This document shows, in pieces, positions 55,243 through 64,000 of a stretch of DNA of 64,000 nt. Source of the stretch: an uncultured Chloroflexales bacterium (GTDB taxonomy: Bacteria > Chloroflexota > Chloroflexia > Chloroflexales > Chloroflexaceae); NCBI GenBank assembly GCA_937902315.1, contig CALGUG010000012.1, positions 186,001 to 250,000 of the forward strand, given 5' to 3'. A program made the position numbers and the translations under genes. How positions within the stretch are numbered: position 1 is the first letter of the stretch; every line of letters starts with the position of its first letter. The notes beneath the pieces were generated by a model. That model had not been told where the DNA came from, made no database searches, and saw only the letters and a program-made list of their open reading frames with translations.

Positions 55243-57672
55243 TTATTGGTCAAGGATCTCATTGCCCAACAAGCCCATCAAAACGCGGTAGGGCGGTTGG
55301 TTTTCAGGGTGCAGCTCAAAGCGACCGCGCTCGAACCATTGCACGGTGTACTGCTTGCCGTCGCTGAGCGTCTCGACCTGAGCATCGCTGAGCGGCAGGC
55401 CCCAGAGCGCCAAACTCTCGCTCTCGGTCTTGCCCGGGCGGCCATCAAGCTCAAGCCCGGTCGAGCGCCAAGCCTCCAAAAACTCGCCACAGATGTTGTG
55501 TTGTGTCTCGGGGAAGTAGCGGCAGCCGCTCTGGGCCAGAGAAGTCCTGAAGCTCTGCCAATCGCGATTCTGAAGCTCTAAAACATCGGCTCCCAAACGG
55601 CCCAAGAGCACATCGTAGGGGCGGGCGTTCTCGGGATGCAGCTCCATGCGGTTGCGCTCGAACCACTGAACCTGCAGGCTCTTGCCTTCGATAACCTCGG
55701 TCTGCAGCGGCGTCTTGGGATAACCGAAGACCGCTAAACCGCCGTTCTGTTCCCAATACTCGCGAATACGCCCATCGATACAGAAGCCCGTTTCGGGGAA
55801 GCAGCGTGCGTTGGGGCCGGGCTGCACCGGGTTACTGGGCTGGCGCGGCTGGCTAGGTTGGGTAGCGGGCGGGTTAGCTGGCGGCTGGGGATTCGCCGGA
55901 GCGCCACCGCCTCCATGCACCACATAGACCGGACTCGGCCCGAGGTTGAGCGTAAACTGACCGTTGCTGGCGCTGATGGTTTGGCTGCCGCCCGAGCGAT
56001 CGACCAGACGGGCCTGCGCCGAGCTCGAAGGCAGATTGACCTGCGCCGAACTGGGCGACCAGAGCACATCGACGATGCTGCCACCCTTATCGAAGCGCAC
56101 ACCGTAGGCGTCGCCGCCCACACCAGCGGTCAGATCGTCGAGGTAGATCGTGCCCGAGGTCGAATTGGTATCGGGCTCATCATCGAGCACAATCGCGGTC
56201 AATCGCGCGGGCAGATCGAGCCGCAGATTGCCGCTGCCCGAGATGCGATCGTAGCTGGGCACCTCGCCATTGATCGGCGTGCTCAAGCGCTGCCAGCCCG
56301 GGCCCGGCACAAAACCGAGCCGGAACTGCAAGACCTCGCCCGTGGCATCGCGCAGCCAGACCTTCAGAGCGTGACCGCTGCCATCGCCATTGACCCAAAT
56401 GCTCAGGTTGGTCGCGCCCGGGTTGATGGTCGGCCCGTTCGAGGTGGTGAAAACGACATAGTCGTTGCCCGGGTTGCGGAAGCTATAGTTGATCGCACCG
56501 GAAGCGCTGCCGCTACGCGCTTGGGCGCGGCTTTGGGTGAAGGTGCCATTCTTTTGATCGCCCACCGCCCAACTGCCGAAGTTCTCAAAATCGAGCAGGG
56601 TCTGCTGGGGGGTCAGATCGAGCAATTGAGCGTTGTTGTGCGCGCCAACGACTTGATTCAGGGTCTTAAATGCGATCGCCGAAGGTTTTAACGAGCCGTA
56701 GTCGCGGTCGCCTGAGCCATAACGCACCAAGCCGTACATCTCGTTGGTGCTGTTATCCTTCAGCTTATACCAGATCGCACGCTCAACCCCAGCAGCCCGC
56801 AGCAGCGCCATACTGCGCACAAGGTAGTTGGCTTGATCTTCTTCGCTAAAAGCCACGCCGCCACGGCCGCCCGCACCAGTCGACCAACCGAATTCGGTCG
56901 CCCAGATCGGCTTAGCACCCAAGCGGTCGGCTAGCACTTTAACTTGGCCAATGCCCGCTGTCGCAATCTGACCTTCTTCTGGGCCTTTGGGGTCGGTATA
57001 GGGGTGAACCGAGATAATGTCGAAAGAATTCCAAGCGCCATGGTTGGCCAACTCGGTCAAGAAGCTAACGCCCGGCTCCGGAGTTACCAAACCAGCGTTC
57101 AAGACCTTAGCGCTTGGATCAGCGCTCTTAATCGAAGGATAGGCGGCTTTAAGCAGTTCCGCATAGGCAGCGGGGTTAGGTCTGGGCTGCCAATAGAGCG
57201 CATTATCCGGCTCGTTCCAAACCTCCCAGTAATGAATGCGATCTTTGTAACGGTTCACCACAGCATAGGCGAAATCGGCAAAAAAGCTGGTGCTGGGCGG
57301 AATAAACGATTGGTTGGAAACTCCGTTCATCCAAGCTGGCGTAGGGCCGTTCAAAACGCCGACGATGTTGATATTGCGTGCTACTAATTCATTAATGGCT
57401 TTATCATGAAACTCCCAGTTGAAGCTACCGGGCTTTTCAGCGATACGCGAAATCTGGAAGTCTTCGCGTACCCAACCCGTCTCTAAGTCGGCCAAGACTC
57501 GCCCGGGCGTCGCCATAGCCGAGGGGTCGGGGAAGCGCGATGCAGTGTGACTGTTGACGCCGAAAGGCGACTGGCCAGCTTGAGCAGAGAGCGAATCTGG
57601 AGCTGCAAAGGGCACAAGCAGACTAGCCAATACAAAAAGAGCTAACAGGGTACGAAGCGTGAAACCATTCAT
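55243..57672 (-). CDS. Secreted clan-A glycosidase with tandem Chloroflexota C-terminal modules
   Basis: An 809-residue exported protein. Signal peptide 1 to about 30. A TIM-barrel-type catalytic domain follows (about 35-370), with the acid/base Glu in YWEVWNEPDN and nucleophile Glu in PIWATEFGWS, the GH39/GH5-like clan A pattern. A beta-sandwich, carbohydrate-binding-like domain comes next (about 380-540), then a Pro-rich linker. Two tandem modules of about 95 residues close the protein, each with CxxETxxxICG/CFPETGFCIDG, GLxxxG, W/QWFER and ELHPEN. The ATG at 57672 has GAGG five bp upstream. Substrate unknown; the context suggests envelope or extracellular polysaccharide. Confidence 0.88.
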   Translation of the reverse strand: MNGFTLRTLLALFVLASLLVPFAAPDSLSAQAGQSPFGVNSHTASRFPDPSAMATPGRVLADLETGWVREDFQISRIAEKPGSFNWEFHDKAINELVARNINIVGVLNGPTPAWMNGVSNQSFIPPSTSFFADFAYAVVNRYKDRIHYWEVWNEPDNALYWQPRPNPAAYAELLKAAYPSIKSADPSAKVLNAGLVTPEPGVSFLTELANHGAWNSFDIISVHPYTDPKGPEEGQIATAGIGQVKVLADRLGAKPIWATEFGWSTGAGGRGGVAFSEEDQANYLVRSMALLRAAGVERAIWYKLKDNSTNEMYGLVRYGSGDRDYGSLKPSAIAFKTLNQVVGAHNNAQLLDLTPQQTLLDFENFGSWAVGDQKNGTFTQSRAQARSGSASGAINYSFRNPGNDYVVFTTSNGPTINPGATNLSIWVNGDGSGHALKVWLRDATGEVLQFRLGFVPGPGWQRLSTPINGEVPSYDRISGSGNLRLDLPARLTAIVLDDEPDTNSTSGTIYLDDLTAGVGGDAYGVRFDKGGSIVDVLWSPSSAQVNLPSSSAQARLVDRSGGSQTISASNGQFTLNLGPSPVYVVHGGGGAPANPQPPANPPATQPSQPRQPSNPVQPGPNARCFPETGFCIDGRIREYWEQNGGLAVFGYPKTPLQTEVIEGKSLQVQWFERNRMELHPENARPYDVLLGRLGADVLELQNRDWQSFRTSLAQSGCRYFPETQHNICGEFLEAWRSTGLELDGRPGKTESESLALWGLPLSDAQVETLSDGKQYTVQWFERGRFELHPENQPPYRVLMGLLGNEILDQ

Positions 57673-57867
57673 GTAAGCCTCTTTCTCGACAAAGATTTCC
57701 CGATAGTTCCCCAACAACGATCAACCGTCTATGCCGTAGCAGTTTGAAGCGCCCTACAATAGCATGCTTTCGTCCCGAGAGCCGCAACTGGGAAGTTAGA
57801 GGCTTCTCAAGCTATTAGTAACAAAACAAGCTAAAAAGTGCTTCTTTTCTCATGGCATTTGTCGTGT

Positions 57868-60753
57868 TTAGGGTAGGCTCTGAATGAGATAGCTTCGATT
57901 CGGCTCCAAAATAAGCTCGGCCATGGCTTGCGGATCGCCATTGTTGAGCGACAGCGCGCTATAACCAGCCATAGGGTACAACTGAACCGCAGTCGGGCGA
58001 TCGACACTCACGCGATAAGTCGCCGCCTCTTTATCGATAGACAGATTGATTACTGCGCCCTGATAGCTCAAGGTCTCGATGCCGTCGTTGGGCAGCGCGC
58101 TAAATGGGCTAGGAGCGACCACAAGCGCATTAGGCGTATAGCGCACGCCGTAATGGCCGCTATAGACCGCTAAAAACCAAGCCGAGCTGTCCCAGGGCAG
58201 ATTGGTTTCGCGGCTCTTGCCGGGCCCAAAGGCAGCGCCCGCGCCAGCCACGAACTGATGCACCGTGCCCTCGCGCGCGCGTTGGCTATAGAGCTCCATC
58301 AGCTTGCGCGCATCTTCGGGGTAGCCAGCGGCGGCATAGACCGGCGCCGCCCGCCCCACGATCCACGAAGCGCTCACATCGAGCATCCAAGCGGGCACAC
58401 GCGGCGTAGTGCGCAAAACATCTTGCGGATAACCGCCCAAAGCCAAGCGCATAGGCGCACCGTTCGAGCTGAGCTGCTCGAATTCTTGATGCAGGGCGCG
58501 AATCAAGCGAGTATAGCGCTCGCCGTCCTGCGGGCCGATCAAGCCCGAGTCGATCGCTTCGAACACGCCGAAGGTCTCCAAGGTTTCGACCGGCGTCCCA
58601 TCGGGGCGCAGCCAAGCGATCGGCCAAGGATTCTGGCCCCAATACGGACTGTCGGACGCATGGAAGGCCGCGCGCAGACGGGCTGCCCGCTCATCCCACA
58701 CCTGGCCTGTGCCGCCGATCGAGCGTTCAAGCTCGGCCAGCTCTTTGTAGGCGCGGTAGAACTTCGCCAAAGCGTAGGTATGGCGCACGCTGTTAGAGAC
58801 CGAGTTGTAGTAGCCGTACACAAAGCGCTCGTTATGTTCGGGCAGGCCGTCGCCATCGCTGTCGAGCACGGCGATCCAGTCGCCGACCCGCTGCAAGGTA
58901 TCGCGCTGCTGTTGGTAGAACTTGCGATCTCCGGTCTTCGAGACGTAGACATAGACGCCATGGATCAAGTTGGGCATGCTGTCCCAGGCGCCGCTGTTCA
59001 CCTTGCTGCCCTGAGAGGTGACGATCGTCTCGGCCACCTCGCCGTCGGGATCGACCCGCTTCAAGAAGATCTCGAGCGTTTCGCGAAAGACGGTCAGATC
59101 GGCCAAGCTGTAGCCATAGCCGCTGATCGTATAGTCGACATCGCGAATCCAGAGGCTACCATCGGTGCTTTGGGCGTTGGTGCGCAGCCCGCGCTGGCCG
59201 ACCGGCCCGATGATGTTATCGCTGTAAGCTTTCAGCAGCAGACTCTCGCTCTCGCGATCGAAGCGCGCGCTGGCGTTGGGCAGCGTCCGTTGCTGGGCGA
59301 CCCGCTCTTCCTCTTGGCTGTTCAGCTCCACACGGCTGTTGGCGAAGCTCAGCGCGGTAGCTTGCAGGTCCATAGTCGGCTTGGGCGAAGGCGAAGGCGT
59401 CAAAGTCGCCGTCGAAGTCGCCGTCGCCTGTCTCGTAGCTGTAGCAGGAAGCGACGTGGCGTTGGCATCATCAACAAAGGCGATCGCATCTACTGACTGC
59501 CTAGCTGTTTCAGCCTGTTGAGAAGCGCTCAACATCCCAGAGCCAAACAAGAGCGCCGTAAGCCCGCCCAGCAGAACGAGAACAGCCAAGGCGATCCAAA
59601 GCACTGGCACTTGGCGCGCGGGTTGCAGTGTCTCTGGCGGAACTGGCGGATCAGGGAAGTTGGGAACGGGCTGAGGAGCCGGGCTAGCGACGGAGCGCGG
59701 ATCAGAGTTATACAACGCCGTACGATCTTCATCGCTGGGAGACTGCGGGTTTGGGGTAGGGGCGAGCTGACCTGTAGAGCTATAAGGCGCCGTGCGATCT
59801 CCATCGTCGGCTGGCTGAGGATCAGGGCTGGGTGGCGGTACAGGCGGCAGATACGGCTCCGAGATCTGTTGAGCGATCGTGATATTGGGCATAGTCTGGG
59901 GCACGCCCATTTCGGCGCCCTGCAAGGCATCACGCATAGCCGCGACCGAGGGGTAGCGGTTGGCCGACTTCAGCAACATGGCTGTTGAGATCACATTGCT
60001 TATATCTTGTGAGATGTCACTGCGCAGTTCGTGAAGCGGCTTGAGCGGATCTGGCTCATCGTTGGCGAAGGCCGAAATGCGCGTCATCGCGCTCGAGGGT
60101 GGCGCGCCAGCCAAGAGGAAATAGAGCGTCGCACCCAAGGCATACACATCGCTGCGTACATCGGTGCGCGAACCATTGATCTGCTCTGGTGGCGAATAGT
60201 TTGGTGTATAGCCGTAGACACTTCGCGAGTTCGTTGATTTGCTCAGGTCTTGATCGCTATGTTTAGCCAAGCCGAAGTCGAGCAAAATAATATGCTGATC
60301 TTCGCCCAGCTTCAGATTTTGGGGCTTGATATCGCGGTGAATAACCGGCGGCTGCCTGCTATGTAGATAATTCAGAATATCGCAGAGTTGGTAAGCCCAC
60401 GTAAGCACTTGCTTCAGGCTGAAAGGCGCATTTTGTTGGCTAGCTAGCTCTTCAAGGTTAGGGCCATCGATATAGTCCATCACCAAGAATTGGCTCTGAT
60501 CGATTATAAAATAATCGCTGACGCTCGGCAGGCCCCGATGCTTCAAGCCCGCCAAAAGGCGCGCCTCGCGCTCGAAGGCTCGTTCCAGCCCAGCGCCACT
60601 CACCAGGGTCTGCTTAAGGGCGATTCGTTTTGTTAAGCGCTCATCTTCAGCCTCATAAACAACACCCATACCACCCTGACCTACTACCCGGATGATACGG
60701 TAACGTCCATGAACCACAGTTCCCGGTGTCATTTGAGGCGTCTGAGAAAACAT
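57868..60753 (-). CDS. Transmembrane Ser/Thr kinase fused to a six-hairpin glycosidase-like domain
   Basis: A 961-residue protein. The N-terminal Hanks-type kinase (about 15-275) has VGQGGMGVVYEAED, catalytic Lys (about 47) in IALKQ, HRDIKPQN and DFGLAKHS, so it looks active. A Pro-rich juxtamembrane segment with DxxTAPYS/EDRTALYN-like Thr repeats follows (about 290-380). One membrane span (about 388-410, VLWIALAVLVLLGGLTALLF) comes next, then a Thr-rich stalk. From about 500 to the end lies the same six-hairpin domain as in the secreted protein at 49384 (WIRDVDYTISGYGY, AWDSMPNLIHGVYVYV, NSVRHTYALAKFY, LETFGVF). It would face outside. The ATG at 60753 follows GGAG; a GTG at 60759 is possible. 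Confidence 0.92.
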   Translation of the reverse strand: MFSQTPQMTPGTVVHGRYRIIRVVGQGGMGVVYEAEDERLTKRIALKQTLVSGAGLERAFEREARLLAGLKHRGLPSVSDYFIIDQSQFLVMDYIDGPNLEELASQQNAPFSLKQVLTWAYQLCDILNYLHSRQPPVIHRDIKPQNLKLGEDQHIILLDFGLAKHSDQDLSKSTNSRSVYGYTPNYSPPEQINGSRTDVRSDVYALGATLYFLLAGAPPSSAMTRISAFANDEPDPLKPLHELRSDISQDISNVISTAMLLKSANRYPSVAAMRDALQGAEMGVPQTMPNITIAQQISEPYLPPVPPPSPDPQPADDGDRTAPYSSTGQLAPTPNPQSPSDEDRTALYNSDPRSVASPAPQPVPNFPDPPVPPETLQPARQVPVLWIALAVLVLLGGLTALLFGSGMLSASQQAETARQSVDAIAFVDDANATSLPATATRQATATSTATLTPSPSPKPTMDLQATALSFANSRVELNSQEEERVAQQRTLPNASARFDRESESLLLKAYSDNIIGPVGQRGLRTNAQSTDGSLWIRDVDYTISGYGYSLADLTVFRETLEIFLKRVDPDGEVAETIVTSQGSKVNSGAWDSMPNLIHGVYVYVSKTGDRKFYQQQRDTLQRVGDWIAVLDSDGDGLPEHNERFVYGYYNSVSNSVRHTYALAKFYRAYKELAELERSIGGTGQVWDERAARLRAAFHASDSPYWGQNPWPIAWLRPDGTPVETLETFGVFEAIDSGLIGPQDGERYTRLIRALHQEFEQLSSNGAPMRLALGGYPQDVLRTTPRVPAWMLDVSASWIVGRAAPVYAAAGYPEDARKLMELYSQRAREGTVHQFVAGAGAAFGPGKSRETNLPWDSSAWFLAVYSGHYGVRYTPNALVVAPSPFSALPNDGIETLSYQGAVINLSIDKEAATYRVSVDRPTAVQLYPMAGYSALSLNNGDPQAMAELILEPNRSYLIQSLP

Positions 60754-61008
60754 GCCCACTCCTCAGCAACACAGACCGCTATTTTCTATGTTGCTATTTC
60801 GCCACATCTGGCCTATGACTAAAAAAGACCTCTATCTTTATATTGGTTGCAATTTCGCTAAAATTCGCTCGTGGTTTGCTAAACAGATTGATAATTTCAA
60901 TTTTCAATACGCAAAGTATACGCGAGGACAAAGCGTCTTACAAGAGTGTTAGCCCGTTCTAAACAGTACAAATCACAGTCTGCTCGAAGAAGTCGAAGCC
61001 CGATAGCC

Positions 61009-61471
61009 TAGCGGCTAGGTCTCTCGCTTCAAGTCGTCTTCTAGCGCGTCCGCCTACGGCTATCAATGTCCTATCCTCCCATTCGGTCTGTAGCCATCGC
61101 AGCTTCGCTGCGATCTGCTTATTGCGCGCAGCAAGCAGCGTTGGTCAAGCCAAGCCGCACCCTGAGCCTGTCGAAGGGTACAGCTGTTTTGATGGAAGGG
61201 CCGGGGGATGAGGCCAGCTCCCCCTCACCCGCTTCTATGCATTACCCAACAGTCGTGTGGGCAGCAACAGGCGATCGTTCGCATAGCATCGCGGAATTAT
61301 CCTTGAGAACACAGAACGCGGAGAGGAGGTCGGGAGGTGATGCCAGCTCCCCCTCGCCCGCTTCGCGGGAGAGGGGGCCGGGGGGTGAGGGCCTGCTCCG
61401 GGCTAGTCCATCTGATAGCCGGAGGCGGACGCGCTAGAAGCCGAATGGGAGCTAGAAGCCTCTCCGCCAAA
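61009..61471. repeat. R1 composite element with R3 inside
   Basis: This occupies most of the gap 60754-61596. Left arm ends at the core (about 61045-61065); right arm core is at about 61416-61434, followed by CCGAATGGGAGCTAGAAGCC and TCTCCGCCAAAAG. Inside are CCTGAGCCTGTCGAAGGGTA (61162-61181), a GCAGC hairpin stretch and an inverted R3 module (about 61235-61320). Between 60760 and 61008 there is no recognisable gene. Confidence 0.7.
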
Positions 61472-61529
61472 AGATTGCAATCAACAAGCGCATGTCGCAC
61501 AAGCAGCTCGGCCGAACATGAGATCTGGC

Positions 61530-61573
61530 GACAAAAAAGAACACCCCGCTTAGGCCGAAGCCCAAACGGGATG
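61530..61573 (-). terminator. Terminator of the aspartate aminotransferase gene
   Basis: On the minus strand CATCCCGTTTGGGC, loop TTCG, then GCCTAAGCGGGGTG, followed by TTCTTTTTT, 24 bp past the stop. Confidence 0.85.
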
Positions 61574-61596
61574 CTCCAAAAACGTTTTGTACCGAA

Positions 61597-62814
61597 CTAG
61601 ACAGCCTCGGCAAAGCGGCGCATACCCTCGACGATCTCCTCGCTGCTGGTGGCATACGAGAAGCGAATGTAGCCGGGAGCGCCGAAGGCTTCGCCAGCGA
61701 CCGTGCCGATGTGGGCCTTATCGATCAGATAGTTGGCCAAATCGAGCGTATTGTGCACCACAGTGCCGTCGCGCAGAGGCTTGCCCAGCAGGCCAGTCAC
61801 GTTGGGGAAGACGTAGAAGGCGCCATCGGGAATGGGATCGAGTTTGACGCCCGGGATGTTCGAGAGCGCCTCGCCGATCAGATCGCGGCGCTCGCGGAAG
61901 GCTCGCACCATCTCTTTGACCGCGTTGCTGATCTCTTCAGAGGGCGTGTAGGCCGCCAGAGCCGCGTACTGCGTGATCGAAGAGGTGTGGCCGCTGGAGT
62001 GGCTCTGAATATCGCTGATGGCCGCGATCAGCTTGGCCGGGCCAGCGATATAGCCGAAGCGCCAGCCGGTCATCGCATAGGCCTTGGAGGCGCCGTTGAA
62101 GATCAGGGTGCGGTCGGCGAATTCGGGCGCGACCTTCAGCCAGCGGCTGTAGGGCACATAGCTGATGTCGGCATAGATCTCGTCCGAGAAGATCAGAATG
62201 TCGCGATCGCCCAATACGTCGGCCAGAGCGCGCAGCTCTTCGGCGCTATAGACCGATCCGGTCGGGTTCGAGGGCGAGTTCAGCAACAGCACTCGGGTGC
62301 GATCGTTCAGGGCAGCACGCAACTGATCGGGCGTCACCTTAAAGCCAGTACTCTCGTCGGTCGAGATCACAACCGGCTTGCCGCCCGCCAGCTTGACCTG
62401 CTCGTAGTAGCTGACCCAATAGGGGCCGGGGATAATCACCTCGTCGCCGTGATCGACGATCGCTTGGAAGGCGAAGTAAAGACCCTCTTTGGCACCCGTT
62501 GTGGTCACAATCTGGTTAGGCGCATATTCGATGCCCTGCTCGTTTGAAACCCAAGCCGCCAGCGCTTTTTTGAGCTCTAGCAAACCACCATTGGGAGTAT
62601 AGTGAGTTTTATTAGTGTTAATAGCATTGATAGCGGCCTCTTTGATCGGGGTGGGCGTATCAAAGTCGGGCTCGCCGATGCTAAACGAAATTACCGAAAT
62701 GCCCTGCGCTTTCAAGCGGGCGACACGTGCTCCCATGCTGCCCGTGGCCGATGGTTCCAGTTGGGCCGCTCGTTGGCTCAACCGATAGCTACGATCTGGT
62801 GTTCCGCTGCTCAC
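61597..62814 (-). CDS. Class I aminotransferase, aspartate aminotransferase-like
   Basis: A 405-residue PLP enzyme of fold type I. N-terminal FSIGEPDFDTPTPIKEAA, YTPNGG, then TTGAKEGLYFAFQAI. PLP lysine lies in NGASKAYAMTGWRFGY near 240. This is the aspartate/prephenate aminotransferase subgroup I-beta pattern of many bacteria. It transfers the amino group between aspartate and 2-oxoglutarate, and could also serve prephenate or tyrosine. The gene starts with GTG at 62814 after AAAGGA. Neighbours give no direct pathway link. Confidence 0.92.
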   Translation of the reverse strand: MSSGTPDRSYRLSQRAAQLEPSATGSMGARVARLKAQGISVISFSIGEPDFDTPTPIKEAAINAINTNKTHYTPNGGLLELKKALAAWVSNEQGIEYAPNQIVTTTGAKEGLYFAFQAIVDHGDEVIIPGPYWVSYYEQVKLAGGKPVVISTDESTGFKVTPDQLRAALNDRTRVLLLNSPSNPTGSVYSAEELRALADVLGDRDILIFSDEIYADISYVPYSRWLKVAPEFADRTLIFNGASKAYAMTGWRFGYIAGPAKLIAAISDIQSHSSGHTSSITQYAALAAYTPSEEISNAVKEMVRAFRERRDLIGEALSNIPGVKLDPIPDGAFYVFPNVTGLLGKPLRDGTVVHNTLDLANYLIDKAHIGTVAGEAFGAPGYIRFSYATSSEEIVEGMRRFAEAV

Positions 62815-62923
62815 GATAGTATCCTTTGTTGTAGGGAGTTCTGTTTAGGTTTATTTATACCATAGAAACGAGAAACGCTTCGACAGACAATCGCTATGAC
62901 AATCGAGAAATCGGTCCAAAGAC

Positions 62924-64000
62924 CTAGGGCATGCCCTCGCCACGCGCATAGCGTTGAACCGCCAAATAAACCGCCTTGGGTGTTCCATCGGGCGAAACGA
63001 AGTTCCAATTGTCGGGGTAAGAGCGGGTCGAAAATGGAGTGCTGAACTGCCAGAGACAGATCGCCTCTAGCCAGGGGTAACGGCGGGCCCACTCGTAGGC
63101 TCCCACCGTCCAACGCACCCGATCGGCGGCGCTCACGGCTGCGCTCCAGCGCGGGTGGTCGTTCCAGCCGCCCTCGGTGATGATGATGCGCTTGTCAGCT
63201 CCGCCAAGCTCATCCAAAAGTTTGCGCACCAGCTCAATCCTGCGAAAGTTGACCTTTTCGGGTGCCGGTTCGGCTTCGGGCGGCTCCTTGCCGCCGTACA
63301 TATGCACGCCCCACATATCGAAATAGGGGCCAGCTTCGGCATCGAACAGCGAGGCGAGATACTGCATATCGTCCATACGGGTACGTCCGCCGTCGCTCTC
63401 CGAGCCGGGCGAGAGGTTGCCCGCGATAATGATCGCATCGGGCACAGCCTCCTTCACAATCGGATAGACCACTTTCAACAGGGCGGCGTAGGCACCCGGG
63501 TCGGGCGGGCGCGATCCCCATTCGAAGGCCAGATTCGGCTCGTTCCAGATGAGCAGATGGCGCACACCATAGGGCCGATAGCGCAGCGCGAATTCGCGCA
63601 CAAAGTTGGCGTAGTCGATATAGGCATCGGGGTCAATATAGCGGTCGGTCGTGCCGACGGGCCTGGCCCACTGCGGCACGATGTCGAGGCGCGCCACCAC
63701 AGTTAGGCCCTGACGACTGGCATGCTGAATAAACAGATCGGCGCCGAACCAGTCGTAGCCGTAGCGCGAACGGGGCTGAATATAGGCCCACGGGAAGAGC
63801 TCGACCACCCACTTGGCGCCCATCTCGCGCACCTGGCTGAGCGTGCGCTCGGTGTAAGCCTCGTCGCCATAACCGTTCAGACGGGTATGTACTCCGATCA
63901 AGGGGTTGATCGTTTCGACCTGTTGCTGCTCTGGCAGATGGAGCTGATAGGGCCAGCGCAATTCTGCAAACTGCACAGCCAAAAGCAGCGCAGCGCAGAT
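62924..64000 (-). CDS. Clan-A glycosidase-like secreted protein (5' end outside window)
   Basis: The frame is open from the right window edge to a stop at 62924 (358 residues visible). The first visible residues (ICAALLLAVQFAELRWPY) look like the end of a signal peptide or membrane span, so the true start lies beyond 64000. The barrel domain carries HLLIWNEPNLAFEWGSRP with the acid/base Glu, and IIITEGGWNDHPRW with the likely nucleophile Glu. It is related by pattern to the glycosidase at 55243 but shorter, with no C-terminal modules. Substrate is unknown. Confidence 0.85.
   Translation of the reverse strand: MCAALLLAVQFAELRWPYQLHLPEQQQVETINPLIGVHTRLNGYGDEAYTERTLSQVREMGAKWVVELFPWAYIQPRSRYGYDWFGADLFIQHASRQGLTVVARLDIVPQWARPVGTTDRYIDPDAYIDYANFVREFALRYRPYGVRHLLIWNEPNLAFEWGSRPPDPGAYAALLKVVYPIVKEAVPDAIIIAGNLSPGSESDGGRTRMDDMQYLASLFDAEAGPYFDMWGVHMYGGKEPPEAEPAPEKVNFRRIELVRKLLDELGGADKRIIITEGGWNDHPRWSAAVSAADRVRWTVGAYEWARRYPWLEAICLWQFSTPFSTRSYPDNWNFVSPDGTPKAVYLAVQRYARGEGMP

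Noticed and set aside
58258..59496. A 412-codon open frame antisense to the kinase-glycosidase fusion gene
   Set aside because: Same GC-skewed shadow pattern; the opposite strand encodes a full, homologous domain shared with another gene.
60760..60952. Short frame upstream of the kinase gene
   Set aside because: No ribosome site, no coding pattern and AT-rich composition; probably promoter DNA of the kinase gene.

Overview
The window looks like a chromosomal segment from a filamentous or gliding member of the Chloroflexota, class Chloroflexia, perhaps near Herpetosiphon. The genus is an inference. Support comes from large secreted proteins ending in a tandem FPET/FGYP/WFER module known from this phylum, a methylmalonyl-CoA mutase small subunit next to MeaB, PhaR- and phasin-like proteins, and Ser/Thr kinases with unusual exported domains. 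I saw no rRNA, tRNA, CRISPR array, prophage or transposase gene.

Layout. 0-5 kb (minus strand): MeaB (cut by the window edge) and a B12-binding subunit, then a probable aroC - membrane protein - tyrA operon. 5-11 kb (minus): a zinc-ribbon/TPR membrane protein, a GT4 glycosyltransferase and pyruvate phosphate dikinase. 11.3-12.4 kb: a compact toxin-antitoxin locus with two Doc/Fic toxins. 12.7-17 kb: a secreted subtilase, PhaR-like regulator and phasin-like protein. 17.9-20.7 kb (plus): an exported phospholipase-D-like enzyme and an HtrA protease. 21.6-23 kb: a coiled-coil protein and a thioredoxin-like protein without its cysteines. 23.1-29.2 kb: a 2026-residue alpha-2-macroglobulin with no thioester motif. 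30.1-34.4 kb: an ABC ATPase and FtsX/MacB-type permease separated by an inverted histidine kinase. 35.1-37.2 kb: an RsbR-like STAS membrane protein followed 8 bp later by an isoprenoid-synthase-like protein. 37.6-41.2 kb: an exported gluzincin peptidase and a fused solute-binding lipoprotein. 41.6-46.2 kb: methyltransferase, iron alcohol dehydrogenase, class II aldolase and ComB. 46.7-49.3 kb: a zinc-ribbon anchored protein and a LarA-type racemase. 49.4-64 kb: a glycan-centred stretch with a secreted six-hairpin glycosidase-like protein, a degenerate cyclase-family lipoprotein, an alpha/beta hydrolase, a GT87-like membrane glycosyltransferase, a clan-A glycosidase, a Ser/Thr kinase whose predicted extracellular half is a paralogue of the secreted six-hairpin protein, an aspartate aminotransferase and a second clan-A glycosidase.

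Nearly every long intergenic gap is filled by interspersed repeats. R1 has roughly 60-bp inverted ends around a 19-bp core, GTAGCCGTAGGCGGACGCG, and occurs about 20 times, often as pairs bracketing 250-800 bp. R2 is a 105-175 bp MITE-like element with ATACCAAATCCG-type inverted ends; two of its copies carry different hairpins in the middle. R3 is a third module, containing CTGCCGACACGACTTT. R4 is a three-copy tandem array of about 164 bp. None encodes a transposase here, so they would have to be mobilised in trans or be old.

The most striking system is the kinase-glycosidase pair. The same roughly 450-residue six-hairpin domain occurs once as a secreted enzyme-like protein and once as the predicted outer half of a transmembrane kinase, among other glycan-active genes. 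This suggests envelope or exogenous glycan sensing, which is a hypothesis from sequence only.
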